Below, piece by piece: positions 8,673 through 16,475 of a DNA stretch of 64,000 nt. The stretch lies in assembly GCA_029202665.1 (NCBI GenBank), contig CP119326.1, forward strand, positions 1,612,001 to 1,676,000, read 5' to 3'. This stretch comes from Candidatus Brevundimonas colombiensis (GTDB lineage Bacteria > Pseudomonadota > Alphaproteobacteria > Caulobacterales > Caulobacteraceae). Numbering within the stretch: position 1 is the first letter of the stretch; the number at the start of each line of letters is the position of its first letter. Below the pieces are notes generated by a model. It did not search any database. It was given only the letters and a program-made list of their open reading frames with translations, and was not told the DNA's origin. The translations under genes were made by a program, and so were the position numbers.

Positions 8673-8710
8673 TAGCCCGATCTTGTCTAATTATTGCCCG
8701 ATCCCGTCGC
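8673..8710 (-). promoter_or_regulatory. AraC-type direct-repeat operator upstream of the alcohol dehydrogenase
   Basis: Two direct copies, TAGCCCGATCTTGTC (8673-8687) and TTGCCCGATCCCGTC (8694-8708), share 12 of 15 bases and are offset by exactly 21 bp, two turns of the helix. That is the classic geometry for an AraC-family dimer. The site lies about 120 bp upstream of the ADH start, and a third related site sits ahead of the araC-like gene. Assignment to that regulator is inference. Confidence 0.6.
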
Positions 8711-8756
8711 GCACGCTGTCCGTTGTGAACGACGACAGAGGCAAGTTCGCCACCGG

Positions 8757-8914
8757 AACAACCGCCGCCCAGCGCGACGGATGCTCCTCGCCATGAGCCA
8801 GCATCATCCGCACCGCACGATCGCGGACGTCAGATGAAAACTAGTTGGTCGTCTTGCCCATCGGGCTCACTCCTACTCAGGAGTTGGAGCCTCCGGGAAA
8901 ACCGGCGCGGTTCA
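8757..8914 (-). mobile_element. IS3-family insertion sequence remnant (left end plus start of orfA)
   Basis: On the minus strand from 8914 the sequence starts TGAACCGCGCCGG, a plausible terminal inverted repeat, then about 50 bases later an ATG (8861) opens MGKTTN, followed by an in-frame TAG (8843-8841), then FSSDVRDRAVRMMLAHGEEH and PSRWAAVV. This matches the N-terminus of IS3-type OrfA transposase proteins, in which a Lys normally occupies the stop position. Similarity ends at about 8757; the rest of orfA, all of orfB and the right end are gone. The copy is dead. It lies 29 bp from a truncated porin gene and runs into the ADH upstream region. Confidence 0.75.
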
Positions 8915-8943
8915 GTCCTGTCGCGTGGGCAGGCGCAAAAACG

Positions 8944-9285
8944 CTACAGAATGAAGGTGACGCCCAGGTAGAGGTTCAGGGCGGTGTCCCGTTTGGGGTA
9001 GAAGGACGGATTGAAGACCACGCCGGCGCCGGGTTGCAGGAAGACACCGGGCTTGAGACGGTAGGCGTAGCTGCCGATCACCGACACCGTATGGTCGTCG
9101 CTCTCTCCGGTCGGGGCGATGGCGTCCAGACCGGGGCGACCCAGGCCGTTATAGCTCGCAACCACGGACGCCATGTCGAAGGGACGGTTGGGCAGCAGCC
9201 CGATGCCGTAAACACGGCCCTCATAGTAGTTCGTGAACAGGTTCTGCTCGTCCGGGGCGTAGTTGACGGTGAAGCCGATCTTCGC
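8944..9285 (-). pseudogene. Outer-membrane porin, C-terminal fragment
   Basis: About 113 residues reading KIGFTVNYAPDEQNLFTNYY, then a run of alternating hydrophobic strands ending LNLYLGVTFIL. The pattern of amphipathic beta strands and turns is that of an outer-membrane barrel; I favour a carbohydrate-selective porin of the OprB type. Similarity ends abruptly at about 9285, where the opposite strand becomes an SDR. The signal peptide and most strands are missing, so this is a truncated gene at a recombination joint. Confidence 0.55.
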
Positions 9286-9922
9286 GGAGTTTGGCCGCGT
9301 CGATATTCTCTGCAACAACGCCGGCGTCACGATGCGGCCTTTCCGGGCGATCTGGGAAGCCGACATCCGTGATTATCGCTGGATGATGGAGATCAACTAT
9401 TTCGGCGTCGTGCACGGCGTGCTGGCGTTCCTGCCTCGCATGATGACCCAGACGGGCCACCGGCACATCGTCAACACCTCGTCGATGGTGACGCTGGAAG
9501 AGGTGCCGGGTCATGCGATGTACGGAGCGTCGAAAGGCGCGGTCGACGCCTTCTCGGACGCGCTCCGCGCTGAGTTGAAAGACCACGCTCAGGATATCGG
9601 CGTCACCATCCTGTATCCTGGCTATGTGCCCACACGTATCGGGACCAGCGAACGGCTCCGGGACGCCGCCGACCGATCCGACGCGCGAGGCGTGACGCCC
9701 TATCCCTTCACCTTGCCTCCGCGCGCGCACAATGCGCCGGTCGCGGCCGAGAGCGTAGGGGCGATGGTGATCGAGGCGATCGAGCAGAACCGTCCCTACT
9801 GTCTCACCCATCCCGCACCCGTCGATACGCTTTCCCGCCGCCTCGAGGACTGGCGCGCCGGGCACAACCCCTCGCTCGTCCAGGCCGAAGGTCCGGGCGA
9901 CACCAACAAGGCCGACGCATGA
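9281..9922 (+). pseudogene. Short-chain dehydrogenase, N-terminally truncated
   Basis: From about 9281 the frame reads FAEFGRVDILCNNAGVTMRP, then NTSSMVTLEEV and the catalytic YGASK, so the catalytic half and C-terminus of an SDR are present (about 213 residues). The beta1-alphaA segment with TGxxxGIG that binds the cofactor is absent because the 5' part was replaced by the antisense of a porin. Without it the protein should not bind NAD(P). The frame remains open and overlaps the following P450 by 4 bp, so its translation may still couple P450 expression. It was once the first enzyme of the P450 operon. Confidence 0.75.
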
Positions 9923-11196
9923 TCTGGACTGACATCGATAACAAGCTGACGAACGCGGCCTTCTTCGCCGGGCCGGGCTACCATGACCTGTTCACCCACC
10001 TACGGGCCGCCGAGCCCGTCCGGTGGACCGACAGCGCGAACTATGGTCGCCCCTTCTGGTCGGTGACCAAATATGCGGACTGCCTGCGCCTGCTTGAAGA
10101 GCCCGAGCTGTTCAGCAACCAGTTGGGGCCGCACCTGCCGCCCTCCGGCCGCGAGCTGACGGCGGAAGAACGCTACGCCATGGGATTTGACGTCCAGCTC
10201 GTGGCGCAGGACCCACCGATCCACATGCAAAAGCGACGCCCGTTCAACAAGTACTTCAGCGTGCCGTGGGTCTCTAAGTGGGATCAGCAGTGCGAAGAGA
10301 TCGTCGACGACATCCTCGCCAATATCGCTGAAAAGGGCGAGGCGGAGCTGGTCGAGGATATTGCCGCCCAGTTGCCGGTGAACCTGTTCCTGTCGCTGAT
10401 GGGCATTCCCAAATCGGATTGGCGGCATCTGCGGGACATCACTGTCACCATGCTGCACGCCCAGGATCCCGAGCATAACGCGGGCAAGGACGCCAGCGCA
10501 GTGGAAGTGTCCGCCTTCGCGCAACTCTACGATTATCTTGCCGCCCATACGAGCTCGCGTCGTGGCAAGAAGACCGAGGACTTCGCCTCGCTGATCGCCA
10601 ATATCGAAGTCGACGGCAAGCTTCTGGACCCGCGTGACGCCGCCTGGATGTCCTTCTCGGTGGTGGCGGGGGGGCTCGAAACCACCCGGAACGCCGTCGC
10701 TATCGGGATGATGGAACTGATGGCCCGCCCGGAACAGTCCCGACTGATCCCGGGTAACGCCGCCGTCGCGAAGAGCGCCACCGAAGAAATCATTCGCTGG
10801 GTCACCCCGTCGAAAAATCGGCTGCGCATGGCGATGGCGGACTGTCAGATCGGAGACAAGTCGATCAAGAAGGGCGACTGGGTGGTCGGCTGGGTCGTTT
10901 CAGCCAACCGCGACGAGGACGTCTTCCCCGACGGCCAGGTGTTCGACATCCACCGCACCCCAAATCGGCATCTGGGCTTCGGCGATGGCGAACATCTGTG
11001 CCTGGGCCGCAACGTGGCGCGTCTCGAAATCCAGATTCTGCTCGATAGAATCTTCGGCGCCTTCCCGGACATCCACGCAGCCGGCGAGGCCGAATGGGTA
11101 GCCTCGACGAACACCGCGGGGCTGAAACGCCTCCCGGTCAGATTTACCCCCAGAAACCCCGCCGAAGTTCGCACCACGAGCAAGGCGGCGGCCTGA
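9919..11196 (+). CDS. Cytochrome P450 monooxygenase
   Basis: 425 residues, soluble bacterial class I type with no membrane anchor. Heme-thiolate motif FGDGEHLCLG with Cys near residue 361, ExxR (EEIIRW) near 290, I-helix VVAGGLETT near 248-256 with the oxygen-activating Glu-Thr-Thr. It inserts oxygen into an unactivated carbon using electrons from a [2Fe-2S] ferredoxin, here encoded 10 bp downstream. The I-helix and the ferredoxin pairing resemble P450s that hydroxylate terpenoid, steroid or alkyl substrates, but no subfamily can be fixed. The start overlaps the stop of the truncated SDR (ATGA). Confidence 0.95.
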   Translation: MIWTDIDNKLTNAAFFAGPGYHDLFTHLRAAEPVRWTDSANYGRPFWSVTKYADCLRLLEEPELFSNQLGPHLPPSGRELTAEERYAMGFDVQLVAQDPPIHMQKRRPFNKYFSVPWVSKWDQQCEEIVDDILANIAEKGEAELVEDIAAQLPVNLFLSLMGIPKSDWRHLRDITVTMLHAQDPEHNAGKDASAVEVSAFAQLYDYLAAHTSSRRGKKTEDFASLIANIEVDGKLLDPRDAAWMSFSVVAGGLETTRNAVAIGMMELMARPEQSRLIPGNAAVAKSATEEIIRWVTPSKNRLRMAMADCQIGDKSIKKGDWVVGWVVSANRDEDVFPDGQVFDIHRTPNRHLGFGDGEHLCLGRNVARLEIQILLDRIFGAFPDIHAAGEAEWVASTNTAGLKRLPVRFTPRNPAEVRTTSKAAA

Positions 11197-11206
11197 AAGT
11201 CTAGAG

Positions 11207-11524
11207 ATGGTTCAAGTACATATTATCGACGCCAACGGAGAAACCCGAACTCTGGAGGGGCGCGATGGACAAGATCTGATGTCCCTCGCCGTCAATAATG
11301 ACGTGGCGGGCATCGTAGGAGAGTGCGGCGGTGATCTCAGCTGCGGCACGTGTCATGTGCACGTCGAGCGGGAGTGGATGGAGGCTGTCGGGCCGGCCGG
11401 CGCCGACGAGCACGATATGCTCGAGGTCGTCGAGGATCTGCAGCCGAACAGCCGTCTCTGCTGTCAGCTGACCTTGTCGCCGGCTTTGAATGGTTTGACC
11501 GTCCGGGCGGCCGCCAACTCATGA
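11207..11524 (+). CDS. [2Fe-2S] ferredoxin (P450 redox partner)
   Basis: 105 residues of the adrenodoxin/putidaredoxin type. Cluster ligands are GECGGDLSCGTCHVHV (three Cys in C-x5-C-x2-C spacing) and the fourth Cys in RLCCQL. The acidic patch (EHDMLEVVEDLQ) is the usual docking surface for reductase and P450. It lies 10 bp behind a P450 and overlaps the ferredoxin reductase start by 4 bp, so electron transfer to that P450 is the likely job. Because the adjoining reductase is truncated, electrons probably come from the reductase at 36.2-37.5 kb. Confidence 0.93.
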   Translation: MVQVHIIDANGETRTLEGRDGQDLMSLAVNNDVAGIVGECGGDLSCGTCHVHVEREWMEAVGPAGADEHDMLEVVEDLQPNSRLCCQLTLSPALNGLTVRAAANS

Positions 11525-12012
11525 CGAGAGGGCCGCGATCAGAATCTTCGACCTACGCGGACATTGTTATTGTCGGCGCCGGTCATGCCGGGGCGCAGTT
11601 GGTCTTTTCGCTGGCGCAGAACAACTACGCGGGCTCGGTCATGCTGATCGGCGACGAGCCGCATCAACCCTACGAACGCCCGCCCTTGTCCAAGGCCTAT
11701 CTCAAGGGCGACTTGGATCGCGCGGGTTTGGCCCTGCGTGAGCCGGCCTACTGGGGCGCCGCTTCCGCCGTGTTGCGTCTCGGTCAGCCTGTCGTGGCCG
11801 TCGATCCGCAAACCCGCTCGGCAACCCTCGGGAATGGCGAAATCGTAGGCTACGGCGACCTGGTCTGGGCGGCGGGTGGTCGCGCACGACGATTGCCCCT
11901 GCCTGGCGCGGATTTGGACGGGGTGGTCTATCTCAGGGACCTGGCCGACGCGGACGATCTGGTTGAGCGGCTATCGCCGGATCGCAAGGTCTGCATTATC
12001 GGCGGAGGCTAC
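11521..12012 (+). pseudogene. Ferredoxin reductase, truncated after the FAD half
   Basis: Starts with ATG overlapping the ferredoxin stop. The FAD-binding motif DIVIVGAGHAGAQL and the ERPPLSKAYLKGD motif identify a putidaredoxin-reductase-type flavoprotein, and the frame runs to KVCIIGGGY, the first Gly-rich part of the NADH-binding domain, then stops matching at about 12012. The frame terminates at 12048. Normal length is about 400 residues; only about 164 remain. Sequence after the break belongs to a GMC oxidoreductase. With no complete NADH domain or C-terminal interface domain it should be inactive. Confidence 0.85.
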
Positions 12013-12013
12013 G

Positions 12014-12244
12014 GCCCGGATGGGGCAGGACGACCTGTCCGTCGTTGACGAGAACCTGCGGGTCCGCGGGGTCGACGGGCTTCGCGTCGTCGATGCGTCG
12101 GTCATGCCGGTGGTCGTCTCGTGCAACACCAACCCCGCCTCCATCATGATCGGCGAGAGAGCCGCAGATCTCATTCGAGGAAAGGTCCTGCCCCCAGCCG
12201 AGGTGCGACCGACCAACCAAGTCAGAGAGAAAGCCTATGCTTAA
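12014..12244 (+). pseudogene. GMC oxidoreductase, C-terminal remnant
   Basis: Reads RMGQDDLSVVDENLRVRGVD, then GLRVVDASVMPVVVSCNTNP, then MIGERAADLIRG: the unmistakable C-terminus of choline/alcohol dehydrogenases of the GMC family, including the Asn of the catalytic pair. Everything before this (FAD domain, catalytic His) is missing. It is out of frame with the truncated ferredoxin reductase fused upstream. It overlaps the next aldehyde dehydrogenase by 8 bp. An internal deletion between two genes that once lay in order reductase - GMC - ALDH explains the arrangement. Confidence 0.85.
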
Positions 12245-13697
12245 GTTTGACGAGAACTACATCGACGGCGCCTGGGTGAAGTCGCGGGGCGCACGTCGCC
12301 ACGATCTCATCAACCCGGCCATTGAGAGCAAGATCGGCGAGGTCTGGATGGGGGACGCCCTTGATGCTGATGCGGCCGTCGCCGCTGCGCGTCGAGCGCT
12401 GCCGACCTATTCGCGCTGGACTGTCCAGGACCGGGCCGCCCTGCTCGACCGCATTGCGCAGTGCATGGAGGCGCGCGCCGAGGCGTTGGCGCGCGCTGTG
12501 TCCGAGGAAATGGGTTGCCCGGCCTGGCTTGCCGAAAGCGCGCAAATCCCCCTGGCCATCGCGCATGTGCGCATAGCGGCAGAGCATGCGCGCACTTTCG
12601 AGTTCAACCGTCCAATGGGCTCCACGATGGTTCGGATGGTCCCGATCGGTGTCTGCGCCCTGATCACGCCTTGGAACTTCCCGGTTTCAACGATCACTTG
12701 CAAGGTGGCTCCAGCCTTGGCGGTGGGCTGCACCATGGTGCTGAAGCCCTCGGAGTTTTCGCCCATCTCTGCGCGCCTGTTCGCTGAGATCTTGCACGAG
12801 GCCGGCGCGCCTGAAGGGGTGTTCAACCTGGTGTTCGGTGACGGAGAGACTGTCGGTACGGCGATCTCCAGCCATCCTGATGTCGACATGGTCAGCATTA
12901 CCGGATCCACCCGAGCCGGCGTCGCGGTCGCGCAAGCCGCCGCGCCGACCATTAAGCGGGTCCATCAGGAACTGGGCGGCAAGAGCGCCAACGTCATCCT
13001 GCCCAGCGCAGATATCAAGGCGGCGGTGACGCGTGGCGTGAAGATGCTGATGATCAACGGTGGGCAGGGGTGCTCATTGCCGTCGCGGATGCTCGTGCCC
13101 AAGGCTCAGATGGATCTTGTGAGGGAAGCGGTCGCCGAGGTCGCCGAGGCGATTCAGCCGAGCGCGCCTGGCGGAAAGGGCTATATTGGACCCGTCGTCA
13201 ACGCTTCGCAGTTTTCGCGCATTCAAGCCCTGATCGAGAAGGGCGTGGCCGAAGGCGCGACCGCCCTGATCGGCGGTCCTGGCCGACCCGATGGCTTGGA
13301 GACCGGATTCTATGTCCAGCCGACGGTGTTCGCCGACACGACGCCGGATATGACGATCGTTCGAGAAGAAATCTTCGGTCCCGTGCTGGTGCTTCAGGCT
13401 TATGACGATGTCGACGAGGCCATCGCTCTGGCGAACGACACAGACTACGGGCTCGCGGCCTATGTCGAGGCCGGAGATCTGGAAGAGGCGATCTCGGTCG
13501 CTGACCGACTGGTCGCCGGTCAGGTGATCGTGAACAGTGCGGCTCCCGACCTCGCCGCGCCATTCGGCGGGGTCAAGCATTCGGGCAACGGTCGAGAATA
13601 TGGACCTTACGGCCTGGAGGCTTTCGTGGAAGTCAAATCGATCATCGGCTTCGACCCCGAGGCTGCCGCGTCCTCACCCCTGACCATCCACGCCTGA
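12237..13697 (+). CDS. NAD(P)-dependent aldehyde dehydrogenase
   Basis: 486 residues, complete. Motifs: LITPWNFPV (Asn near 147), KPSEFSP, base Glu near 245 in HQELGGKSAN, catalytic Cys near 279 in GGQGCSLPSR, and PFGGVKHSGNGREYG near the C-terminus. It oxidises an aldehyde to the acid in the cytoplasm. In the ancestral operon P450 - ferredoxin - reductase - GMC alcohol oxidase - ALDH it would complete conversion of a methyl or hydroxymethyl group to a carboxylate ready for CoA activation. Overlap with the GMC remnant shows the coupling survived the deletion. It is distinct in sequence from the ALDH at 5.9-7.3 kb. Confidence 0.95.
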   Translation: MLKFDENYIDGAWVKSRGARRHDLINPAIESKIGEVWMGDALDADAAVAAARRALPTYSRWTVQDRAALLDRIAQCMEARAEALARAVSEEMGCPAWLAESAQIPLAIAHVRIAAEHARTFEFNRPMGSTMVRMVPIGVCALITPWNFPVSTITCKVAPALAVGCTMVLKPSEFSPISARLFAEILHEAGAPEGVFNLVFGDGETVGTAISSHPDVDMVSITGSTRAGVAVAQAAAPTIKRVHQELGGKSANVILPSADIKAAVTRGVKMLMINGGQGCSLPSRMLVPKAQMDLVREAVAEVAEAIQPSAPGGKGYIGPVVNASQFSRIQALIEKGVAEGATALIGGPGRPDGLETGFYVQPTVFADTTPDMTIVREEIFGPVLVLQAYDDVDEAIALANDTDYGLAAYVEAGDLEEAISVADRLVAGQVIVNSAAPDLAAPFGGVKHSGNGREYGPYGLEAFVEVKSIIGFDPEAAASSPLTIHA

Positions 13698-13854
13698 AGC
13701 TGACGTCTCTTAGGCCAGAACTGTCACGTCGGCTCAACCCACCCAGGCTACTGCTCGAGCCATCGCTCAATCCCATTTTGCGCGACCCCTCGACACGAAG
13801 GACAAGGTCGAGGCCCACCTCAAGACCGGGATCCACCAGGCCAAAGCGGCTCGG

Positions 13855-14175
13855 TTATTCTCCTTCGGGTGCGACCTCGACCTGCAGGCCGTCCAAGTCG
13901 GGATTGAAGCCGATCTGGCATGACAGGCGCGAGGTCGTCTTTCGAACGTCGGACGCTTCAAGCAGTTCGTCTTCATCTTCGCCGGGGGCGCCGACCGCTT
14001 CGTACCAGCGCTCATCGACATAGACGTGGCAGGTCGCGCAGGCGCAGGCGCCGCCGCAAATCGCCAGGAGTTCGTCAGAGCCGCTGTCGCGAATGACCTC
14101 CATCAGGGAAAGCCCTGGCTCGGCGGAAATTCGCGATGCCTCGCCGTTTCGTCCGATCACGATGACATGGTTCAC
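13855..14175 (-). CDS. [2Fe-2S] ferredoxin
   Basis: About 106 residues from GTG at 14175 (NHVIVIGRNGEASRISAEPG). Cluster ligands ICGGACACATCHVYV and SCQIGFNPDL give the four cysteines of an adrenodoxin-type ferredoxin; the acidic EDEDELLEASD helix is the docking surface. An open frame continues upstream but would overlap the SDR, so GTG is preferred. It is the last gene of the minus-strand set APH protein - SDR - ferredoxin and converges with the ALDH gene. It may serve either P450 in the window. The convergent gap 13698-13854 shows no gene; a weak inverted repeat there is not a convincing terminator. Confidence 0.9.
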   Translation of the reverse strand: MNHVIVIGRNGEASRISAEPGLSLMEVIRDSGSDELLAICGGACACATCHVYVDERWYEAVGAPGEDEDELLEASDVRKTTSRLSCQIGFNPDLDGLQVEVAPEGE

Positions 14176-14207
14176 TGGTCTGTGTCCTTGAAAGAGGTGG
14201 GGGTTGA

Positions 14208-14975
14208 TCAGCCCACGCGGGCGAAGCCGGTTTGTCCGCCGCCGTCGATCACGAGCGTCTGGCCCGTGATCCATCCGGCGTGATCCGAACAGAGGAAGGT
14301 TGCGGCCGAAGCCATGTCTTGCAGATCGCCCAAGCGCTGCATCGGATAGTCCTGGGCGTATCGCTGGCCTTCTGGATCGTCGGTAAACATCACGGCGTTG
14401 AAATCGGTCTTGGTCAGGCCCGGCGCTATGGCGTTGACGCGAGCTTTCGGGCCAAGTTCGGCGGCATGCTGGCGGGTAAGATGCATCAGCGCCGCCTTGC
14501 TGACGTCATAGACGCCATGATCGACGCTGGTCCAAAGTCCTCCGACCGACGCCACGTTCAGGATCGCGCAACCGCCTTCTCCGTCGCGCATCGCGGCGCG
14601 CCATACGGCTTGCGTCCATAGCAATGGGGCGGTGAGGTTGACTTGGAGGGTCTTGTTCCACCTGGCCAGATCGACATCGACGGTCAGTCCGACATAGGGG
14701 TTGGTGGCGGCGTTGTTCACCAGAATGTCGATGCGGCCTTGGGCTGCAACGATCTTGCGCGCCACATCCGCCGCCGCCTGTTCGTCTCCGACGTTGGCGG
14801 CGATCCAGGCGCAACCGTGGCCTATATCGGCGGCCGCCTGCGCGCAGACCTCGGCCTTGCGCGAAACGATGGTGACGCACGCGCCCGCCTTCGCGAGCGC
14901 GGTCGCGATCGCCTTGCCGATGCCGCGCGATCCGCCGGTGACGATGGCGGTCCGGCCGGTCAGGTCCACGATCAT
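14208..14975 (-). CDS. Short-chain dehydrogenase/reductase
   Basis: 255 residues, complete classical SDR. Cofactor motif TAIVTGGSRGIGKAIA, structural NNAAT, Ser in LNVASVGG, catalytic YDVSK, and C-terminal GQTLVIDGGGQTGF. It oxidises or reduces a hydroxyl/keto group with NAD(P). The start overlaps the end of the APH-fold gene by 4 bp and a ferredoxin follows after 32 bp, so the three are one operon. The substrate is unknown; the context suggests a hydroxyl introduced by a P450 or a hydroxyacyl-CoA. Confidence 0.93.
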   Translation of the reverse strand: MIVDLTGRTAIVTGGSRGIGKAIATALAKAGACVTIVSRKAEVCAQAAADIGHGCAWIAANVGDEQAAADVARKIVAAQGRIDILVNNAATNPYVGLTVDVDLARWNKTLQVNLTAPLLWTQAVWRAAMRDGEGGCAILNVASVGGLWTSVDHGVYDVSKAALMHLTRQHAAELGPKARVNAIAPGLTKTDFNAVMFTDDPEGQRYAQDYPMQRLGDLQDMASAATFLCSDHAGWITGQTLVIDGGGQTGFARVG

Positions 14976-16195
14976 GACGAATATCCCGCGACGGTTCCAG
15001 GCGCGCTGAAGCTGTCGAGGCTGTCGTGATCGTCGATGGCGGTGGTGATCCGCCTGATCAACTCGTACGTCATCTCGTCGCGCTGAGAATTAGGTTGAAA
15101 CAGAGGATGACAGAGGGTCTGCGTCCACATGGCCAAGGCGTGGAAAAGCTGTTGCTGATAGCGGAGGACGGCATCCGTCGGATCGATGCCCGCATTCCAC
15201 TTGTCGTTCATGCGCGCGACATAGCGGGCGATCAGCGCGCGGTCCCAGGCGCGTCGATCCTCGATCTTCAGAGCGCTGGACAGGGCGTAGCTTAGATCGC
15301 GCGCCCAATGACCCTGTGAAATGCATTGCCAGTCCAGAAGACCCATCGGGCCTTCCGGGCGCCGATACCAGTTGCCGATGTGCACGTCGGAATGAAGGAC
15401 CGTTCTCTTGGCTGCGCCGCGAGCGTGGAGCGAAAGTCCCTTCAGCGTCGCAGGCCAGATTTCATTTCGGCGGTCCAGCAGGCGGGGTGGTATGACGTGC
15501 GCGGCCTTGGCGATCGCACGCCGGCTGTTGTGGTCGAGCTGCACCTTCTCGATACCGGCTCGGAACCAGTCGTCATAACCGAGCAGCCAGCGCCAATCCT
15601 GATCCAGACGCGCGTCGCCCAGAAGCGGACCGTGGTAGTCCGCCAACAGATTCACCATGCTTTCGGCGGAACCCAGATCGATCAGGGTGCGCTCGTCGCA
15701 AAACTCCGTACGGCCTGAGGCAGCGACGTCCTCGATGACGTGGATGGCCGCGAAGGTCTCGCGATCGGAGGCCGAATAGTAGCAATGCGGCGTATCGATG
15801 GAGAGGTGCGGCCTGATGCGGGTGTAGAACAGCATCTCGTAACGGGCATGGCCCATGAAGCCGACCAGCATCCGCGTGAGGAATGTCGGCAGGGTCTTGG
15901 TGAACACAGAACCCGGCAATGCGGGATCTCGCTCACCCAGTTCGTTATAGCTTAGGATCAACGCGCGTCGCTCGTGCGTCCCTCGGCTTCCCGCGCCGAA
16001 ACGGAACGAGAGGACTCGCGCTCCGGGGCTGTCGCGGCACAGAACATCCGTGAGCCACGCGCAGGTGAGTTCGCTCAACGATCCGGGTATTTCCTTGGCG
16101 ACATGAACATGGCGATGGCGGATGCGAGCGCGCAATAGGTCGCTGGCGACCTTCGCGGACGCCTGAACAGTCTTGGCCGCCGCGCCAGCGCGCAT
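14972..16195 (-). CDS. Aminoglycoside-phosphotransferase-fold kinase
   Basis: 407 residues. The catalytic loop HSDVHIGNWY and the metal motif GLLDWQC are those of the APH/choline-kinase fold, and GSVFTKTLPTF likely contains the ATP-anchoring Lys. An N-terminal stretch (SLSELTCAWLTDVLC) resembles the ecdysteroid-kinase-like branch of the family. It probably phosphorylates a small hydroxylated metabolite; resistance is unlikely given the catabolic context. It leads the SDR - ferredoxin operon. The intergenic region to the LuxR gene holds two inverted repeats. It differs from the APH protein at 62.3-63.3 kb, which is paired with an acyl-CoA dehydrogenase. Confidence 0.82.
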   Translation of the reverse strand: MRAGAAAKTVQASAKVASDLLRARIRHRHVHVAKEIPGSLSELTCAWLTDVLCRDSPGARVLSFRFGAGSRGTHERRALILSYNELGERDPALPGSVFTKTLPTFLTRMLVGFMGHARYEMLFYTRIRPHLSIDTPHCYYSASDRETFAAIHVIEDVAASGRTEFCDERTLIDLGSAESMVNLLADYHGPLLGDARLDQDWRWLLGYDDWFRAGIEKVQLDHNSRRAIAKAAHVIPPRLLDRRNEIWPATLKGLSLHARGAAKRTVLHSDVHIGNWYRRPEGPMGLLDWQCISQGHWARDLSYALSSALKIEDRRAWDRALIARYVARMNDKWNAGIDPTDAVLRYQQQLFHALAMWTQTLCHPLFQPNSQRDEMTYELIRRITTAIDDHDSLDSFSAPGTVAGYSS

Positions 16196-16269
16196 TCGTC
16201 AGTCCCCGCCGTCATGGCCCGAGAGGGTTCAGGCGGCGTCGAGACTAAGGCGAGGAAGGGTCTGAGGGT

Positions 16270-16287
16270 GTCCCTTGCGCGAGGGAC
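16270..16287. promoter_or_regulatory. Inverted repeat in the divergent APH/LuxR region (site 1)
   Basis: GTCCCTTGCGCGAGGGAC, 6-bp perfect arms around a 6-bp centre. It lies 75 bp ahead of the APH-fold gene and about 190 bp ahead of the LuxR regulator. It could be an operator; no independent evidence. Confidence 0.3.
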
Positions 16288-16321
16288 GGCCCGGATTCCT
16301 AAATCCGCTATTGTTGCTGAT

Positions 16322-16348
16322 GGTCGCCATTTGCATATAGTGGAGACC
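16322..16348. promoter_or_regulatory. Inverted repeat in the divergent APH/LuxR region (site 2)
   Basis: GGTCGCCA and TGGAGACC are complementary at 7 of 8 positions and separated by 11 AT-rich bases (TTTGCATATAG). This is the AT-rich part of the intergenic region and a likely promoter/operator position for the divergent genes. Confidence 0.35.
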
Positions 16349-16475
16349 TTGAACCGGCTCATCATAAGAAGGCTGGTCACATTTATTGGGGAGAACGGCT
16401 TTGTTATCAACAAGCTTGACGGCCTGTTCTACGACCGCGCTGGACGGGACGCAGCCGATCGCGGGCGTTTTGCCG

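Noticed and set aside
8584..8796. Small plus-strand open frame upstream of the ADH
   Set aside because: It covers the direct repeats and the antisense of the IS remnant, with no protein-like features.
13698..13854. Terminator between convergent ALDH and ferredoxin genes
   Set aside because: CCTCGAC/GTCGAGG arms have a 12-base loop and no T-run; too weak to list.
14972..16195. Aminoglycoside resistance gene
   Set aside because: Only the kinase fold is shared; the SDR/ferredoxin operon and the ecdysteroid-kinase-like N-terminus point to metabolism.
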